Origin: WSZJ01 sp964590435
Lineage (GTDB): Bacteria > Planctomycetota > MHYJ01 > WSZJ01
Direction: 5' to 3'
Assembly (NCBI GenBank): GCA_964590435.1
Contig: CAZPWT010000018.1
Span: 62,001 to 126,000, forward strand
Length of the DNA: 64,000 bases
Positions 7,501 to 18,175 of this stretch are shown here, piece after piece. Below the pieces are notes generated by a model that saw nothing but the letters and a program-made list of their open reading frames with translations, ran no database searches and had not been told where the DNA came from. The position numbers and the translations under genes were made by a program. Each line of letters begins with the position of its first letter. The first letter of the stretch is position 1.

Positions 7501-10500
7501 TTACGGGCTCCGGCGAGGGAGGGCGCGGCACCTCGCGAGGGCCGGGTGGGCCAGAAGGAGGTCCTTCTTTCCCTCGGGAAGCTGCTCCGCGAGGCGGGCG
7601 GCCTCGCAGATGGCGGCGTCCGCGTCGGAAGCGGAATCCGCGAGGACCGCGAGGTCCGCGCGGACGCGCCAGGCGATTCCCGTGAGCCCGTGGGCTTCGA
7701 CCTCGGCGGCGAATCGGCGGAGAAGGGGCTCCGCGTGGGCCGCGCGGGCGGCGGCGGCGGTCGCGGTCCAGAGCACGCCTTCCGGGGTGAGCTGCGGCGG
7801 GATCGCGAGGATTTGCGCCGCGGCGGCGGGGTCCCCCGCCCCGGCCCGCACCTGGATCGCCAGCCCCGGCGGAAGCTCCAGCGCGAGCGCCTCGTCCCGC
7901 TTCCCCGCTTCCAGCAGGTCGAGCGCGAGCGCGAACCGGGCATCGGCGGCGCGCGCGGGGTCGATGGCGGCGACTTCGCGGTGGTCGCGCTCGGCGGCGG
8001 CGAAGTCGCCTGCGAGGCGGGCGAGGTTTCCGCGCGTGTCGAGGACCGCGGCGAGGACGCGCTGCTGGCGCGTGGCCCGGGCGAGGGCCAGCGCGGCGTC
8101 GAGGGCCGTCGCGGCGCCGGCGAGGTCGCCGAGCAGGTGGCGGACGATCGCCGCGTTGGCGAGCGTCGTCGCGACCCCCGAGCGGTCGCCCATCTCCCGC
8201 CTCAGCGCCAGCGCCTGGTTGTAGGTGTCGAGCGCCTCGCGGTACCGGCAACGCCGCGCGTGGATGTTCGCGAGGTTGTTCAGGCAGATGCCGAGGCCGT
8301 AGACGAGCCCGATCTCCTGCGACAGCCGGATCGCCTCCTGGTACGTCGCGACCGCCGCGTCCTCCGCCTTCAGCCGCGCCTGGATCTCCGCGAGGTTCGT
8401 CAGGCTCACGATCACCCCGGGACGGTTCCCGACCTCCTTCTCCAGCGCCATCGAGTCCTCGAACAGCTTGCGCGCGTCCACCAGCGCGTTCCGCCTCATC
8501 GCCAGCAGCCCCAGGTTGTTCAGCGCCGCCGCCGCCATCCGCCGGTCCCCGCCCGCCCGCGCCGCCTTCTCGCACCGCTTCCACGCCTCCTCCGCCTCCC
8601 CTTCGCGGTGCCGGCGCGCCATCACCACCCCCAGCGTGTTCAGCGCCGTCGACTCCGCCGCGCTGTCCCCGTCCGCCGCCGCTTCCGCCGCGATCCGCCG
8701 CGTCTCCGCCTCGGCGTCGTCGAAGCGCTCCATGTAGGCCAGCGTGTGGGCGATCCCGTTCTCGGCGACGCGGCGCGCGGCGACGTCGCCACTGCGCGCG
8801 TGAATTTCGCGCAGCCTCCGGTGGTCCGCCAGCGCGTCCGCCTGCCGTCCCATGTGGCTCAGCACCTCGGCGCGGCCTCGAAGGGCCTCCGGGCGTTCTT
8901 CCATGGCCAGCACCCGCGCGTAGCAGGACAGCGCTTCCTGGTTCGCAAAGATCTGCCGCGCACGGCCTGCGGCCTCGAGGAAGAGCGTGACGGCGCGGTC
9001 GCGGACTTCGGCCTGTTCGAAGTGATTGGCGGCGGCGGCGAGGAGGTCGAGGGGACGGCGCGGGCCGAGGCGTTCCTCGAGGGCCTCGGCGATGCCGCGG
9101 TGGAGGGCCTTGCGGTTACGGCGGAGGATTTCGCGGTAGGCGACCTCGGGGATGAGGGCGTGGGCGAAGACGAAGTCGCGGTCGCCGGGGTTGGTCGCCG
9201 GGCGCTCCTGGATCAGTTCGCGCCGGAGGAGTTCGGCGAGGGCCTCGTCGACGCCGCGCTCGAGGACGCGCTCCAGGATCGACCGCGAGAACGACCGGCC
9301 CGCGACCGCGGCGGCCTTGAGCACCTTGCGGGCGTCCTCGGGAAGGGCGTCGATGCGGGAAGTCACGACGCCCTGGACGGTGTGCGGGAGGCGGACCTCC
9401 TCGAGCGGCCGGGCGAGCCGCAGCGTGCGGCTGGGCTTCAGGGCGAGCCCTTCCCCGTCGAGTTCGACGTCCTGGTCTTCGGCGAGCGCGCCGTCCTCGA
9501 CGAGGTTGCGGAGCATTTCCTCGAGGAAGAAGGCGTTGCCCTCGGAGCGGCGGTGGAGGAGTTCGGCGAGTTCGCGCGGGATCTCGCGCCCGCCGAGGAC
9601 GGCGCGGATGAGGTCATCCGTTTCCGCGGGGGTGAGCGGCGCGAGCTCGAACCGGTCCAGCTCGGCGAGCTGCGGCTTCTCGCGGAAGGCCTCGGATCGC
9701 GCGACCAGCACGAGCGCGATCGGCGCGGCGATCGGCGATTTGCGGAGGTTCTCGACGAAGTCCGTCGTCCCCGAGTCGGCCCACTGGAGTTCGTTGAGCA
9801 GCAGGATGACCGGCCCGCGCTTCGACAGCCCCGCGAGCAGGTTCCGCAGCGCCGCGAACGCCGCCGCCCTCACGTCGCGGGGGTCGAGGTGCCGCACGCG
9901 CGTCCCCGACTCGACGCCGAACAGTCGGCCGATGAACCCCGCCGAGAGGTCGGGGCTCCGGTCGCCTCCCGCCGCGAGGTCCTCGGCGAGCGCCGCCATC
10001 AGGTCGTCCGGTTCGAGGTCCTCCCCGTAACGCCCGAGGATCGCCGCCCGCACCGCCCGGCACGGCTCCCCGCCGTACGGCACGGCCTCCCCCGAAATAA
10101 AAACTGCTTCCGGCCACGACCGCTCCGCGCGCTTCCGCCACTCCGTCAGCAGCCGCGCTTTCCCTACCCCCGGCGCCCCCGCGATCCCGATCGCCGCCAT
10201 CTGGCCGCTCGCACGCGCCTTCTCCAGCACCCCGTCCAGCCGCGCCAGCTCCGCCGAACGGCCGATGAAGGGCGTCGCCGTCCCCGCCGCCGACTGCAGG
10301 CGCGGCGCCGGCCCCGCCACCTCGAACACGCTGATCGCGTCCGTCTTCCCCTTCACCGTCAGCGCCTCCAGCGCCCTTACCGCGAACTTCCCCTCGACCA
10401 GCTTCTGCGTCGCCGCGCTCACGACCGTCCGCCCCGGCTGCGTGTGCGTGTGCAGCCGGCTCGCCGTGTTCACCGTGTCCCCCATCGCGGTGTAGTCCTT

Positions 10501-11025
10501 CTCCCCCCGGTCCGACACCGACCCCACGATCACCTCGCCCGTGTGCACCCCGATCCGCAGCCGCAGGCGGTCGGCGCGCAACGCCTGGTGCAGGGCCAGC
10601 GCGCACCGCACCGCGCGCTCCGGGTCGTCCTCGTGCGCCGTCGGCGCGCCGAACAGCACCATCACCGCGTCGCCGATGTACTTGTCCACGTACCCGCCGT
10701 GCTTCTCGATCACCGGCGTCAGCCGCGCCCAGCACGCCCGGATCCGCTCCTCCACCTCCTCCGGGTCAAGCTTCTCCGCAAGCGACGTGAACCCGCTCAC
10801 GTCCGCGAAGAGCACCGTCACGACGCGCCGCTCCTTGCCTTCGTCCTCGTACGCCCCCGTGCCCAGGCGCGTGCCGCACTGGTTGCAGAAGCGGCAGCCG
10901 GGGGGATTCGGCGCGCGACACCGCGGGCAGGCGGACGTCGGCCCCGCCGCGGCGAGGGACTGCCCGCAGCCGCCGCAGAAGCGTGACGTGGGCAGGTTGT
11001 CGTGGCCGCAGCCCTGGCACTTCAC
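7501..11025 (-). CDS. zinc-ribbon, class III nucleotide cyclase, AAA ATPase and TPR protein
   Basis: An 1174-residue multidomain protein. Residues 1-52 hold two zinc ribbons (CQGCG/CGGCG and CPRCRAP/CNQCG). About 65-235 is a class III adenylate/guanylate cyclase domain with FADVSGFT and GDAVMVLFG. About 255-640 is an AAA/NACHT-like ATPase, and about 650-1170 is a TPR array. This is the domain order of the widespread cyclase-ATPase-TPR family. Two oddities: the Walker A reads GAPGVGKA, with Ala where Thr/Ser is expected, and Walker B reads LLLNELQWAD rather than having a paired acidic DD, so ATP hydrolysis may be weak. The start is GTG 11025. It probably makes cAMP; the signal it senses is unknown. 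Confidence 0.9.
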   Translation of the reverse strand: MKCQGCGHDNLPTSRFCGGCGQSLAAAGPTSACPRCRAPNPPGCRFCNQCGTRLGTGAYEDEGKERRVVTVLFADVSGFTSLAEKLDPEEVEERIRACWARLTPVIEKHGGYVDKYIGDAVMVLFGAPTAHEDDPERAVRCALALHQALRADRLRLRIGVHTGEVIVGSVSDRGEKDYTAMGDTVNTASRLHTHTQPGRTVVSAATQKLVEGKFAVRALEALTVKGKTDAISVFEVAGPAPRLQSAAGTATPFIGRSAELARLDGVLEKARASGQMAAIGIAGAPGVGKARLLTEWRKRAERSWPEAVFISGEAVPYGGEPCRAVRAAILGRYGEDLEPDDLMAALAEDLAAGGDRSPDLSAGFIGRLFGVESGTRVRHLDPRDVRAAAFAALRNLLAGLSKRGPVILLLNELQWADSGTTDFVENLRKSPIAAPIALVLVARSEAFREKPQLAELDRFELAPLTPAETDDLIRAVLGGREIPRELAELLHRRSEGNAFFLEEMLRNLVEDGALAEDQDVELDGEGLALKPSRTLRLARPLEEVRLPHTVQGVVTSRIDALPEDARKVLKAAAVAGRSFSRSILERVLERGVDEALAELLRRELIQERPATNPGDRDFVFAHALIPEVAYREILRRNRKALHRGIAEALEERLGPRRPLDLLAAAANHFEQAEVRDRAVTLFLEAAGRARQIFANQEALSCYARVLAMEERPEALRGRAEVLSHMGRQADALADHRRLREIHARSGDVAARRVAENGIAHTLAYMERFDDAEAETRRIAAEAAADGDSAAESTALNTLGVVMARRHREGEAEEAWKRCEKAARAGGDRRMAAAALNNLGLLAMRRNALVDARKLFEDSMALEKEVGNRPGVIVSLTNLAEIQARLKAEDAAVATYQEAIRLSQEIGLVYGLGICLNNLANIHARRCRYREALDTYNQALALRREMGDRSGVATTLANAAIVRHLLGDLAGAATALDAALALARATRQQRVLAAVLDTRGNLARLAGDFAAAERDHREVAAIDPARAADARFALALDLLEAGKRDEALALELPPGLAIQVRAGAGDPAAAAQILAIPPQLTPEGVLWTATAAAARAAHAEPLLRRFAAEVEAHGLTGIAWRVRADLAVLADSASDADAAICEAARLAEQLPEGKKDLLLAHPALARCRALPRRSP

Positions 11026-11080
11026 GCGACGGGTGTCTCCTGCGGAGCCGGGCAGGCGGCGCCCGGCCCCGTGACGGCGG

Positions 11081-12445
11081 TTACTTGTAGGAAATGACGC
11101 GGTCCAGGCCGGTGCCGAGGCACCTGAGGCAGAGCGACGTGCTCCCCAGGATCCCCTTGCCGGCGCACTTGGAGCAGTTCACGTGCTCGACGGGCTTGAT
11201 GATCATGGTCTTTTCGGCGGCGTATGCGGTCAGCCAGCCGATCTTGTTGGTCGTGTTCTGCTTCGTCCACCAATCCGCTATGAGCTTGCGCTGCTCGCCC
11301 GCCGCCTTCTTGAGGTCGGCGATGAGCTGCGCCTTGTCGCGGCGCTTGGCGATGTCGTCCTGGCTCGTCCCCTTCTCGATCGCCAGGTCCGGCGGGTCGA
11401 GGAGCCACGAGCCCTCGCCGTAGGTCGCCGATTTGTACTCGTCCAGCTCGCGGGCCTTCCAGTCGAGCTCGAGCTGCTTGCGGTCCGCCTTCTGGCGCGT
11501 GGCGAGGTTGTCGAGGATCTCGATCGCCAGCCCCTTTTCCACGTACCCCTTGAGGTCGTCAAACGTGAGTTCCTTCTTGGCCACGGCCTTCCCGATGAGC
11601 GCCTTCATCTCGTCGTAGTACGTCTTCGCCAGCTTCTTGTCGGCTTCCTTCTTCTGCTCGCCCTTCAGCGCCGTCACGTCTCCCTCGCCCTTGGCCGCCA
11701 GCTCCGCCGCCTTCGCCGCCGCGGCCGTGCCGGGATACTTCTCGATGATCTCCTTGAGCTTCGCGACCGCCTCCTCGAGCTTGTCCTCGGTCGTCAGCTT
11801 CTCCGCTTCCTTCAGCATCGCCGCCGCTTCCGCCTCTTTCACCCCGGCATCGGCCTTGGCGAGGCGCGGATCGACGCGCCCTTTCCATGTCGGGTCGAGC
11901 TCGACGGCCTTGGCAAAATGCTCCCTGGCCTTCGCGAACAGCCCGATCGCGAGGCAGAGGTCGCCGAGGTCGAAATTCCCGCTCGGCGTGTCGAGCTTGT
12001 ACTGCGCCGCCTTCGAGGCGTAGAGCTCGTCGGGCGTGTAGACCGAGAGCGCGTTGATCTGCGTCTTCTCGCGGCGCAGGATCGATGCCTTCGCGATGTC
12101 TTTCGTCCCCTTCGCCATCTTCATCTTCACCTTGTCCGCCGTCTCGTCGAGCACGATCCCCTCGTACGTCTCGCTTCGCGTGTAGAGGACCTCGCCGTCG
12201 ATCTTGAAGCGGGCGGCCTTTTCGGTGGCCTGGCGGGCGCGGAGGCGCTGGGCTTCGCCGGAGGCGAGCTGGTCCCACTTGAGGTCGAGTTCGAGCCCGT
12301 TCTCCGCGAACTTGATGCGCACGACCTCGTCGTCGGTGGAGACGACTTCTCCCGAGTGGTAGGAGCCGTCGCGCATCCGGATCGTCTCGGCCGACGCGGG
12401 CGCGAAGAGCGCCGCGATCCCGGCCAGGGCGAGCAACTTTTTCAT
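11081..12445 (-). CDS. secreted TPR/coiled-coil protein with C-terminal zinc-finger motif
   Basis: A 454-residue exported protein. MKKLLALAGIAALFAPASA is a signal peptide, followed by a small beta-rich region (RMRDGSYHSGEVVSTDDE) typical of planctomycete-type envelope proteins. Next is a tetratricopeptide-like helical region around residues 150-260, then a charged helical domain. The C terminus carries CSKCAGKG and CLRCLGTG, two CxxC pairs like a DnaJ zinc finger, so it likely binds zinc. The ATG at 12445 was chosen for the signal peptide and the GGGAGG ribosome site. It lies 40 bases downstream of ptsI and 55 bases upstream of the cyclase gene. The precise role is unknown. Confidence 0.75.
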   Translation of the reverse strand: MKKLLALAGIAALFAPASAETIRMRDGSYHSGEVVSTDDEVVRIKFAENGLELDLKWDQLASGEAQRLRARQATEKAARFKIDGEVLYTRSETYEGIVLDETADKVKMKMAKGTKDIAKASILRREKTQINALSVYTPDELYASKAAQYKLDTPSGNFDLGDLCLAIGLFAKAREHFAKAVELDPTWKGRVDPRLAKADAGVKEAEAAAMLKEAEKLTTEDKLEEAVAKLKEIIEKYPGTAAAAKAAELAAKGEGDVTALKGEQKKEADKKLAKTYYDEMKALIGKAVAKKELTFDDLKGYVEKGLAIEILDNLATRQKADRKQLELDWKARELDEYKSATYGEGSWLLDPPDLAIEKGTSQDDIAKRRDKAQLIADLKKAAGEQRKLIADWWTKQNTTNKIGWLTAYAAEKTMIIKPVEHVNCSKCAGKGILGSTSLCLRCLGTGLDRVISYK

Positions 12446-12485
12446 CTGGGCCTCCCGTTTCCCCCGCGCTTGCAACCCCGGAATT

Positions 12486-14228
<1,743 letters not shown>

Positions 14229-14282
14229 GGTTCGCCGCTCAAGCTTTCCTGTTCATCGCAGCACGACCGGTCCGGTTCGCGC

Positions 14283-14549
14283 TCACTCGAGCCCGAACTT
14301 TGAATTCACGAGCTTCTCGATCGCGTCCACTGCCTCGACCGCGTCCGGCCCCTCCGCACGGATGCGCAGTTCCGTCCCGTGCGCGGCTGCCAGCGTCAGC
14401 AGTTCGATGATGCTCCGCGCCGACACGTCCTGCCCGTCCTTGTGGATTGTCACCTGGCTCTTGAACTTCCCTGCCAGGTCCGCCAGCTTCGTCGCAGGCC
14501 TCACGTGAAGGCCGTGCGCGTTCAGGATCGTGACCGTTTTCTCAGCCAA
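14283..14549 (-). CDS. ptsH: phosphocarrier protein HPr
   Basis: An 88-residue HPr that relays phosphate from enzyme I to EIIA. The active-site His lies in GLHVRPATKLADLAGKF. The regulatory serine position is kept in ARSIIELLTLAA, the equivalent of Ser46 that HPr kinase modifies in other bacteria. The start is uncertain. I chose TTG 14549, five bases after the ptsN stop, because it gives normal HPr length and has GGGAG upstream; a CTG at 14558 and a GTG at 14597 are in frame. The gene lies between ptsN and ptsI, 54 bases before the ptsI start. Confidence 0.92.
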   Translation of the reverse strand: MAEKTVTILNAHGLHVRPATKLADLAGKFKSQVTIHKDGQDVSARSIIELLTLAAAHGTELRIRAEGPDAVEAVDAIEKLVNSKFGLE

Positions 14550-14554
14550 GGTGT

Positions 14555-15028
14555 TCAGGCTCCCACCGTCTCGTCCATTTCGCGCAGGAGGTCCCACACC
14601 TCCTTCGCTCCCTTCGCCGCCTTCAGGAACTTCGTCATGTTCGGCAGCCGGATCCCCGCGCTGATCCGCTTCAGCGCCGCAAGATGCTCGTTCGCCTGAG
14701 ACGGCGGAGACACCAGCACGAACATCAGGTGCACCTTCTCGCCGTCCACCGCCCCGAAATCCACGCCTTCCCTCGACCGCCCGAAAGCGCCGTACAGCGT
14801 CGTCAACCCCTCGACCTTCGCGTGCGGAAGCGCCACGCCGCCGCCCATCCCGGTCGTCCCCATCTTCTCGCGCTTCATCAGCGCCACCAGCACGTCCGCC
14901 GGCTTGTACCCCGCGGGCTTCCGCGAGGTCTTGATCGCCTCTGCCAGTTCGCGCAGCGCGCCCTTCTTGTCCGTCGACAGAACGTTGTCGACGATCCCTT
15001 CCCTGACGACCAGCTCGGTCAGCTTCAT
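14555..15028 (-). CDS. ptsN: PTS IIA-like nitrogen-regulatory protein
   Basis: A 157-residue EIIA-Ntr/fructose-type IIA domain. The phosphoacceptor His is in GGGVALPHAKVEG near residue 73, preceded by KREKMGTTGMG and followed by the family motif FVLVSPPSQANEHLAALKRIS. It would take phosphate from HPr and regulate targets such as ion transport or stress responses. The order hpf-ptsN-ptsH-ptsI resembles the rpoN-linked cluster of proteobacteria, but rpoN and rapZ are absent here. The gene starts at ATG 15028. Confidence 0.93.
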   Translation of the reverse strand: MKLTELVVREGIVDNVLSTDKKGALRELAEAIKTSRKPAGYKPADVLVALMKREKMGTTGMGGGVALPHAKVEGLTTLYGAFGRSREGVDFGAVDGEKVHLMFVLVSPPSQANEHLAALKRISAGIRLPNMTKFLKAAKGAKEVWDLLREMDETVGA

Positions 15029-15106
15029 GTGCGCTCCACCTTCACCTAGTGGCGGATTCCCGGCCGCCGGACAACCCTGACCCGACTCCCCATCCCTGCG
15101 AACCCG

Positions 15107-15454
15107 CTACTTTTTTCCGGACGCCCGCGTCGCGACGCCGCCGGTCTTCGGGGCATTCTTGACGTGGTGGCCGCGGACCTTCTCCTTGAGCTTCGTCAGC
15201 TGGCGCTCCATCTTGTCCGTCACGAGGTCCATCGCCGCGAAGACGTCCTTGTGCTTCTCGTGCGCCACGAGCTGCTTCCCCCGCGTGCCGCCGCAGATCA
15301 TTTCGGCGCTGAAGAGATTCCCGTCGCGGTTGAGGATGACGCTCATCGACTTGATCCGGTCGAAGTAGTGCTCGAGCTTCGCCGCACGTTCCTCGGCGTA
15401 GTCCTTCATGGACTCGGAAATATCCATGTGCTTCACGGCAATCTGGACGCGCAT
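15107..15454 (-). CDS. hpf: ribosome hibernation promoting factor
   Basis: A 115-residue short-type HPF/YfiA protein that binds the 30S decoding region in stationary phase. It starts MRVQIAVKHMDISESMKDYAEERAAKLEHYFDRI, contains AEMICGG and HEKHKDVFAAMDLVTDKMERQLTK, and ends in a basic tail. It lacks the C-terminal dimerisation domain of long HPF. The gene is 31 bases downstream of a phosphoesterase gene and 78 bases before ptsN, probably in one transcript from the promoter near 16302. Confidence 0.93.
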   Translation of the reverse strand: MRVQIAVKHMDISESMKDYAEERAAKLEHYFDRIKSMSVILNRDGNLFSAEMICGGTRGKQLVAHEKHKDVFAAMDLVTDKMERQLTKLKEKVRGHHVKNAPKTGGVATRASGKK

Positions 15455-15485
15455 CCCGGTGTCCTCCAGTGTGGCCCGGGCCTCT

Positions 15486-16268
15486 TTACCTTCCGAGGCC
15501 GAGCCGGTCCCCCATCCGCGGGTCGATCGACGAAATCCCGCGGATCTTTTCCGCGGTTTTCTTCCAGTCGTACTCGACCCGGTGGTACTTCAGGTTGTCC
15601 CCGTCGATCGTGACGTAGCAGGATCTCGGGTCGCCGTCGCGCGGCTGGCCGATGCTCCCGACGTTGATCAACGCCTTCTTCCCCTTCTCGAACGTGTACG
15701 CCATTTCCAGCTCCGCCGGCGTGCGGAACTTGCCGTCCTCGGTGATGACGCCGGGGTCGTGCGTGTGGCCGTTGAAGCAGATCCAGGACTGCTCCAGCTT
15801 CTCGAAGCACTCGCGGATCTTGTCGGGCACGCCGCCCATCAGGTCTTCGCAGTCGGAACGCAGCACGTACTCCATCGTGGGGTCGCGGGGCGAGCCGTGG
15901 ACGTACATGAAGTCGCCGTCTTTCTTCATGCGCGGCAATCCCCGCAGCCAGTCCCACCGGTCCTTCTTCTGGCGGTTCGACAGCCAGCCGGGCTTGAGCT
16001 CCTTTCGGTGCCAGTCGATCACGCCGCGGGCGAGCGGGTTGAAGCCGATGCCGCCGACGACTTCGTCCACCACCGCCTCGTCGTGATTTCCGAGGAGACA
16101 CCACTCCACCGTCGAGCGCGTGATGTCGGCGCACTCGACCGGATTCGGCCCGTAACCGACCACGTCCCCAAGGCACTGGATCTGGGTAATCCCCTGGTCC
16201 TTGATGTGTTTCAGGACAACCTCGAGAGCCTCAAGGTTGGCGTGAATGTCGGAAATGATGGCTCTCAC
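15486..16268 (-). CDS. calcineurin-like metallophosphoesterase
   Basis: A 260-residue metallophosphoesterase with SDIHANLEAL, GDVVGYGPNPVEC, GNHDEA and NGHTHDPG, the complete metal-ligand set. It is a paralogue of the gene at 4048 and shares the block NVGSIGQPRDGDPRSCY near the end. The substrate is unknown; relatives act on small phosphoesters. The start is GTG 16268 (MRAIISDIH), which places the first ligand motif directly at the N terminus as in the family. A strong promoter lies at 16302-16330. It is the first gene of the run leading into hpf and the pts genes. Confidence 0.9.
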   Translation of the reverse strand: MRAIISDIHANLEALEVVLKHIKDQGITQIQCLGDVVGYGPNPVECADITRSTVEWCLLGNHDEAVVDEVVGGIGFNPLARGVIDWHRKELKPGWLSNRQKKDRWDWLRGLPRMKKDGDFMYVHGSPRDPTMEYVLRSDCEDLMGGVPDKIRECFEKLEQSWICFNGHTHDPGVITEDGKFRTPAELEMAYTFEKGKKALINVGSIGQPRDGDPRSCYVTIDGDNLKYHRVEYDWKKTAEKIRGISSIDPRMGDRLGLGR

Positions 16269-16301
16269 CGTCGGTTGTCTCCGGCCCCAAGGGGTTTGCG
16301 A

Positions 16302-16330
16302 ATTGTATCAGCCGTCCGGAAAGGCGGCAA
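16302..16330 (-). promoter_or_regulatory. sigma-70-type promoter for the phosphoesterase-hpf-pts run
   Basis: On the minus strand, TTGCCG (complement of 16325-16330) and TACAAT (complement of 16302-16307) are separated by 17 bases. This is close to the housekeeping consensus. The expected start of transcription is about 25-30 bases before the GTG of the phosphoesterase gene. The 111-base gap has no other gene. Confidence 0.6.
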
Positions 16331-16379
16331 CCTGATGGGCGCCGGAAGCGCGCTGTAAGTCGAGTGGCAGCGCGACTTT

Positions 16380-17534
16380 TCAACGCGAGGAAGGGCCGTA
16401 GAGCGCTTCCAGCGATTCGACCATCGCGTCGGCCGAGAAGCGCGTGCGGCAGAGTTCCCTCCCGCGCTTTCCCCACTCGCGTGCCGCCGGCAGGTCCCGC
16501 GCCACCCGGTCCAGCGCCTGGGCCAGCCCGGCGACGTCCTCTGCCTTCACGAGCAACCCCGTAACACCGTGCTCGATCACTTCCCCGGCGCCATCGATGT
16601 CGAACGAAATCGTCGGCAGGCCCGCTAGCAGCGCCTGCGGCAGGACGCGGGCCAGCCCTTCCCGGAGAGAAGCGTGAACCAGGAGGTCGGAGGCGTGCAA
16701 GTAGTCCGGCACGTCCTGGGGAGGCACCAGCCCCGAGTAATGGATTCGGCCGGCCAGCCCGAGGTCCGTCGCTTTCTTGGCAAGGCGCTCGCGCCATGAG
16801 CCGTCCCCGACGAACAGGTAGTGGATCCGCGGATCCGCCTTTGCCGCCGCTTCGAGAACGAAATCGTGGCCTTTCAGCTCGAACAGACGCGCGACTTTCA
16901 CGGCGACCAGCGCGTCCTGCGGGATACCGAGCGCCGCCCGGACCTCGGCCCTCGACCGCTTCGGTGCCAGGAACGGCTCGACCTCCATCCCGCTCCACAC
17001 GCGAACGTACTGGTTTTCGACCCCTACGCCTTCCGCCAGGGCCTTCACGCGCATGGCATCCGCGACCACGACGAGTTTCTCCGTTACCGAGGCCGCCGCG
17101 CGCTCCGACCACACGAACGCGAGATTGGCGGCCGCCGGCGCGTAGGGGTGGAAGGGCAATCCGTGGATGGTGTGCAGGATCCGCGGGACACCGGCGGCGG
17201 CTGCGGCGAGTCGGCCGAGGATTCCGGCCTTGGAGGAATGCGTGTGGACGATGTCCGGGCGCTCGCGGCGAAAAAGGGACGCGAGCAACTGGAAGGAACG
17301 CAGGTCGGCGACCGGCCGCACGGCGCGCCGCATCGGCGGGATGTCCACGACCGGGAATCCGCCGCGCCGCGCCCGCGTCAGCAGCTCCCCTTCCGGCCCC
17401 TCCGCAGGCCCGCTCACCAGCGAAACGTCCCAGCCGCGTCGGTGGAGCCCTTCGACGGTCAGCAGCGTGTTTTCCTGCGCGCCGCCGAGGATCATCCGCG
17501 TGATGACGTGAAAGACGCGGACCCGCCGGCTCAA
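16380..17534 (-). CDS. GT4-family glycosyltransferase
   Basis: A 384-residue GT-B glycosyltransferase of family 4. The N-terminal half carries VFHVITRMILGGAQENT and HTHSSKAGILGRLAA. The C-terminal half has the nucleotide-sugar motif EGLARVLPQALLAGLPTI followed by GAGEVIEHGVTGLLV, the EX7E-type pattern. It likely adds a sugar to a surface glycan or lipid. The start is TTG 17534, which overlaps the cvpA-like stop (TTGA); longer in-frame readings upstream are Arg-rich antisense to cvpA. It is the last gene of the asd-to-glycosyltransferase run. Confidence 0.9.
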   Translation of the reverse strand: MSRRVRVFHVITRMILGGAQENTLLTVEGLHRRGWDVSLVSGPAEGPEGELLTRARRGGFPVVDIPPMRRAVRPVADLRSFQLLASLFRRERPDIVHTHSSKAGILGRLAAAAAGVPRILHTIHGLPFHPYAPAAANLAFVWSERAAASVTEKLVVVADAMRVKALAEGVGVENQYVRVWSGMEVEPFLAPKRSRAEVRAALGIPQDALVAVKVARLFELKGHDFVLEAAAKADPRIHYLFVGDGSWRERLAKKATDLGLAGRIHYSGLVPPQDVPDYLHASDLLVHASLREGLARVLPQALLAGLPTISFDIDGAGEVIEHGVTGLLVKAEDVAGLAQALDRVARDLPAAREWGKRGRELCRTRFSADAMVESLEALYGPSSR

Positions 17535-18109
17535 CGCTGTCCCTCCGGCGCGAGGGCGGTCGCGAAGGCCCGCGGCGCGTCGGTCGCCTCGCCGTAGAGC
17601 GGCTCCAGCCGGCGTTGAGCCTGGTCGAGGAGCCAGCGGACGCGCGCCTTGGCCTCCGTGGGCAGCGCCGCCTCCGCGGTGTGCAGCATCAGCGGCGCCA
17701 GCACGGACGACCGCATGTCCGCGCTGAATTCGCGCGTCGGGTACATCGAGAGCGCCGCCAGCGCCACGAGGATCGCCGCCGCCGCCTTCGCGGCGCCGAG
17801 CCCCGACCCCAGCACGCGGTCGAGCCACTTCAGCTCGGACAGCTTCAAGCCTGAATCCACCAGCGTGCACACCGCGAACGCCGCCAGGTACAGGAACAGG
17901 AACACGAGTGCGTACCCGAAGACTGAAGCGACGGCGGGGCTGAAGCGGTTCTCGAGCATCGCCGCGGCCCAGCTTCCCCAGCGCAGTGCGCCGAGAGCGG
18001 CGAACACGGCCATGGCGACGCGGGCGATCTGCCAGAAGGCTCCGGTGAGCGCGCCGAACGTCGCGCCGAGGGCGAGGATCACGATGATGGAGGCGTCGAG
18101 CCAGTTCAT
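17531..18109 (-). CDS. CvpA/colicin V production family membrane protein
   Basis: A 192-residue inner-membrane protein with four hydrophobic segments in the first 125 residues, starting MNWLDASIIVILALGATFGALTG, which is the CvpA family signature. The C-terminal part is soluble and helical. CvpA family members affect envelope homeostasis and biofilm, but the molecular role is not settled. It overlaps the glycosyltransferase start by four bases and follows truA by 66 bases. Confidence 0.85.
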   Translation of the reverse strand: MNWLDASIIVILALGATFGALTGAFWQIARVAMAVFAALGALRWGSWAAAMLENRFSPAVASVFGYALVFLFLYLAAFAVCTLVDSGLKLSELKWLDRVLGSGLGAAKAAAAILVALAALSMYPTREFSADMRSSVLAPLMLHTAEAALPTEAKARVRWLLDQAQRRLEPLYGEATDAPRAFATALAPEGQR

Positions 18110-18175
18110 GCGCTCGCCTCCGGGGCGCCCGCATGCCCGCTCGCCTGCAGCTCGGTTGCGCCCATCCTCATGCCC

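Noticed and set aside
7249..10986. A 1245-codon plus-strand open frame
   Set aside because: It is antisense to the cyclase-ATPase-TPR gene and to part of the FHA gene; composition is Arg/Pro/Gly-rich with no domain. High GC makes such shadow frames common.
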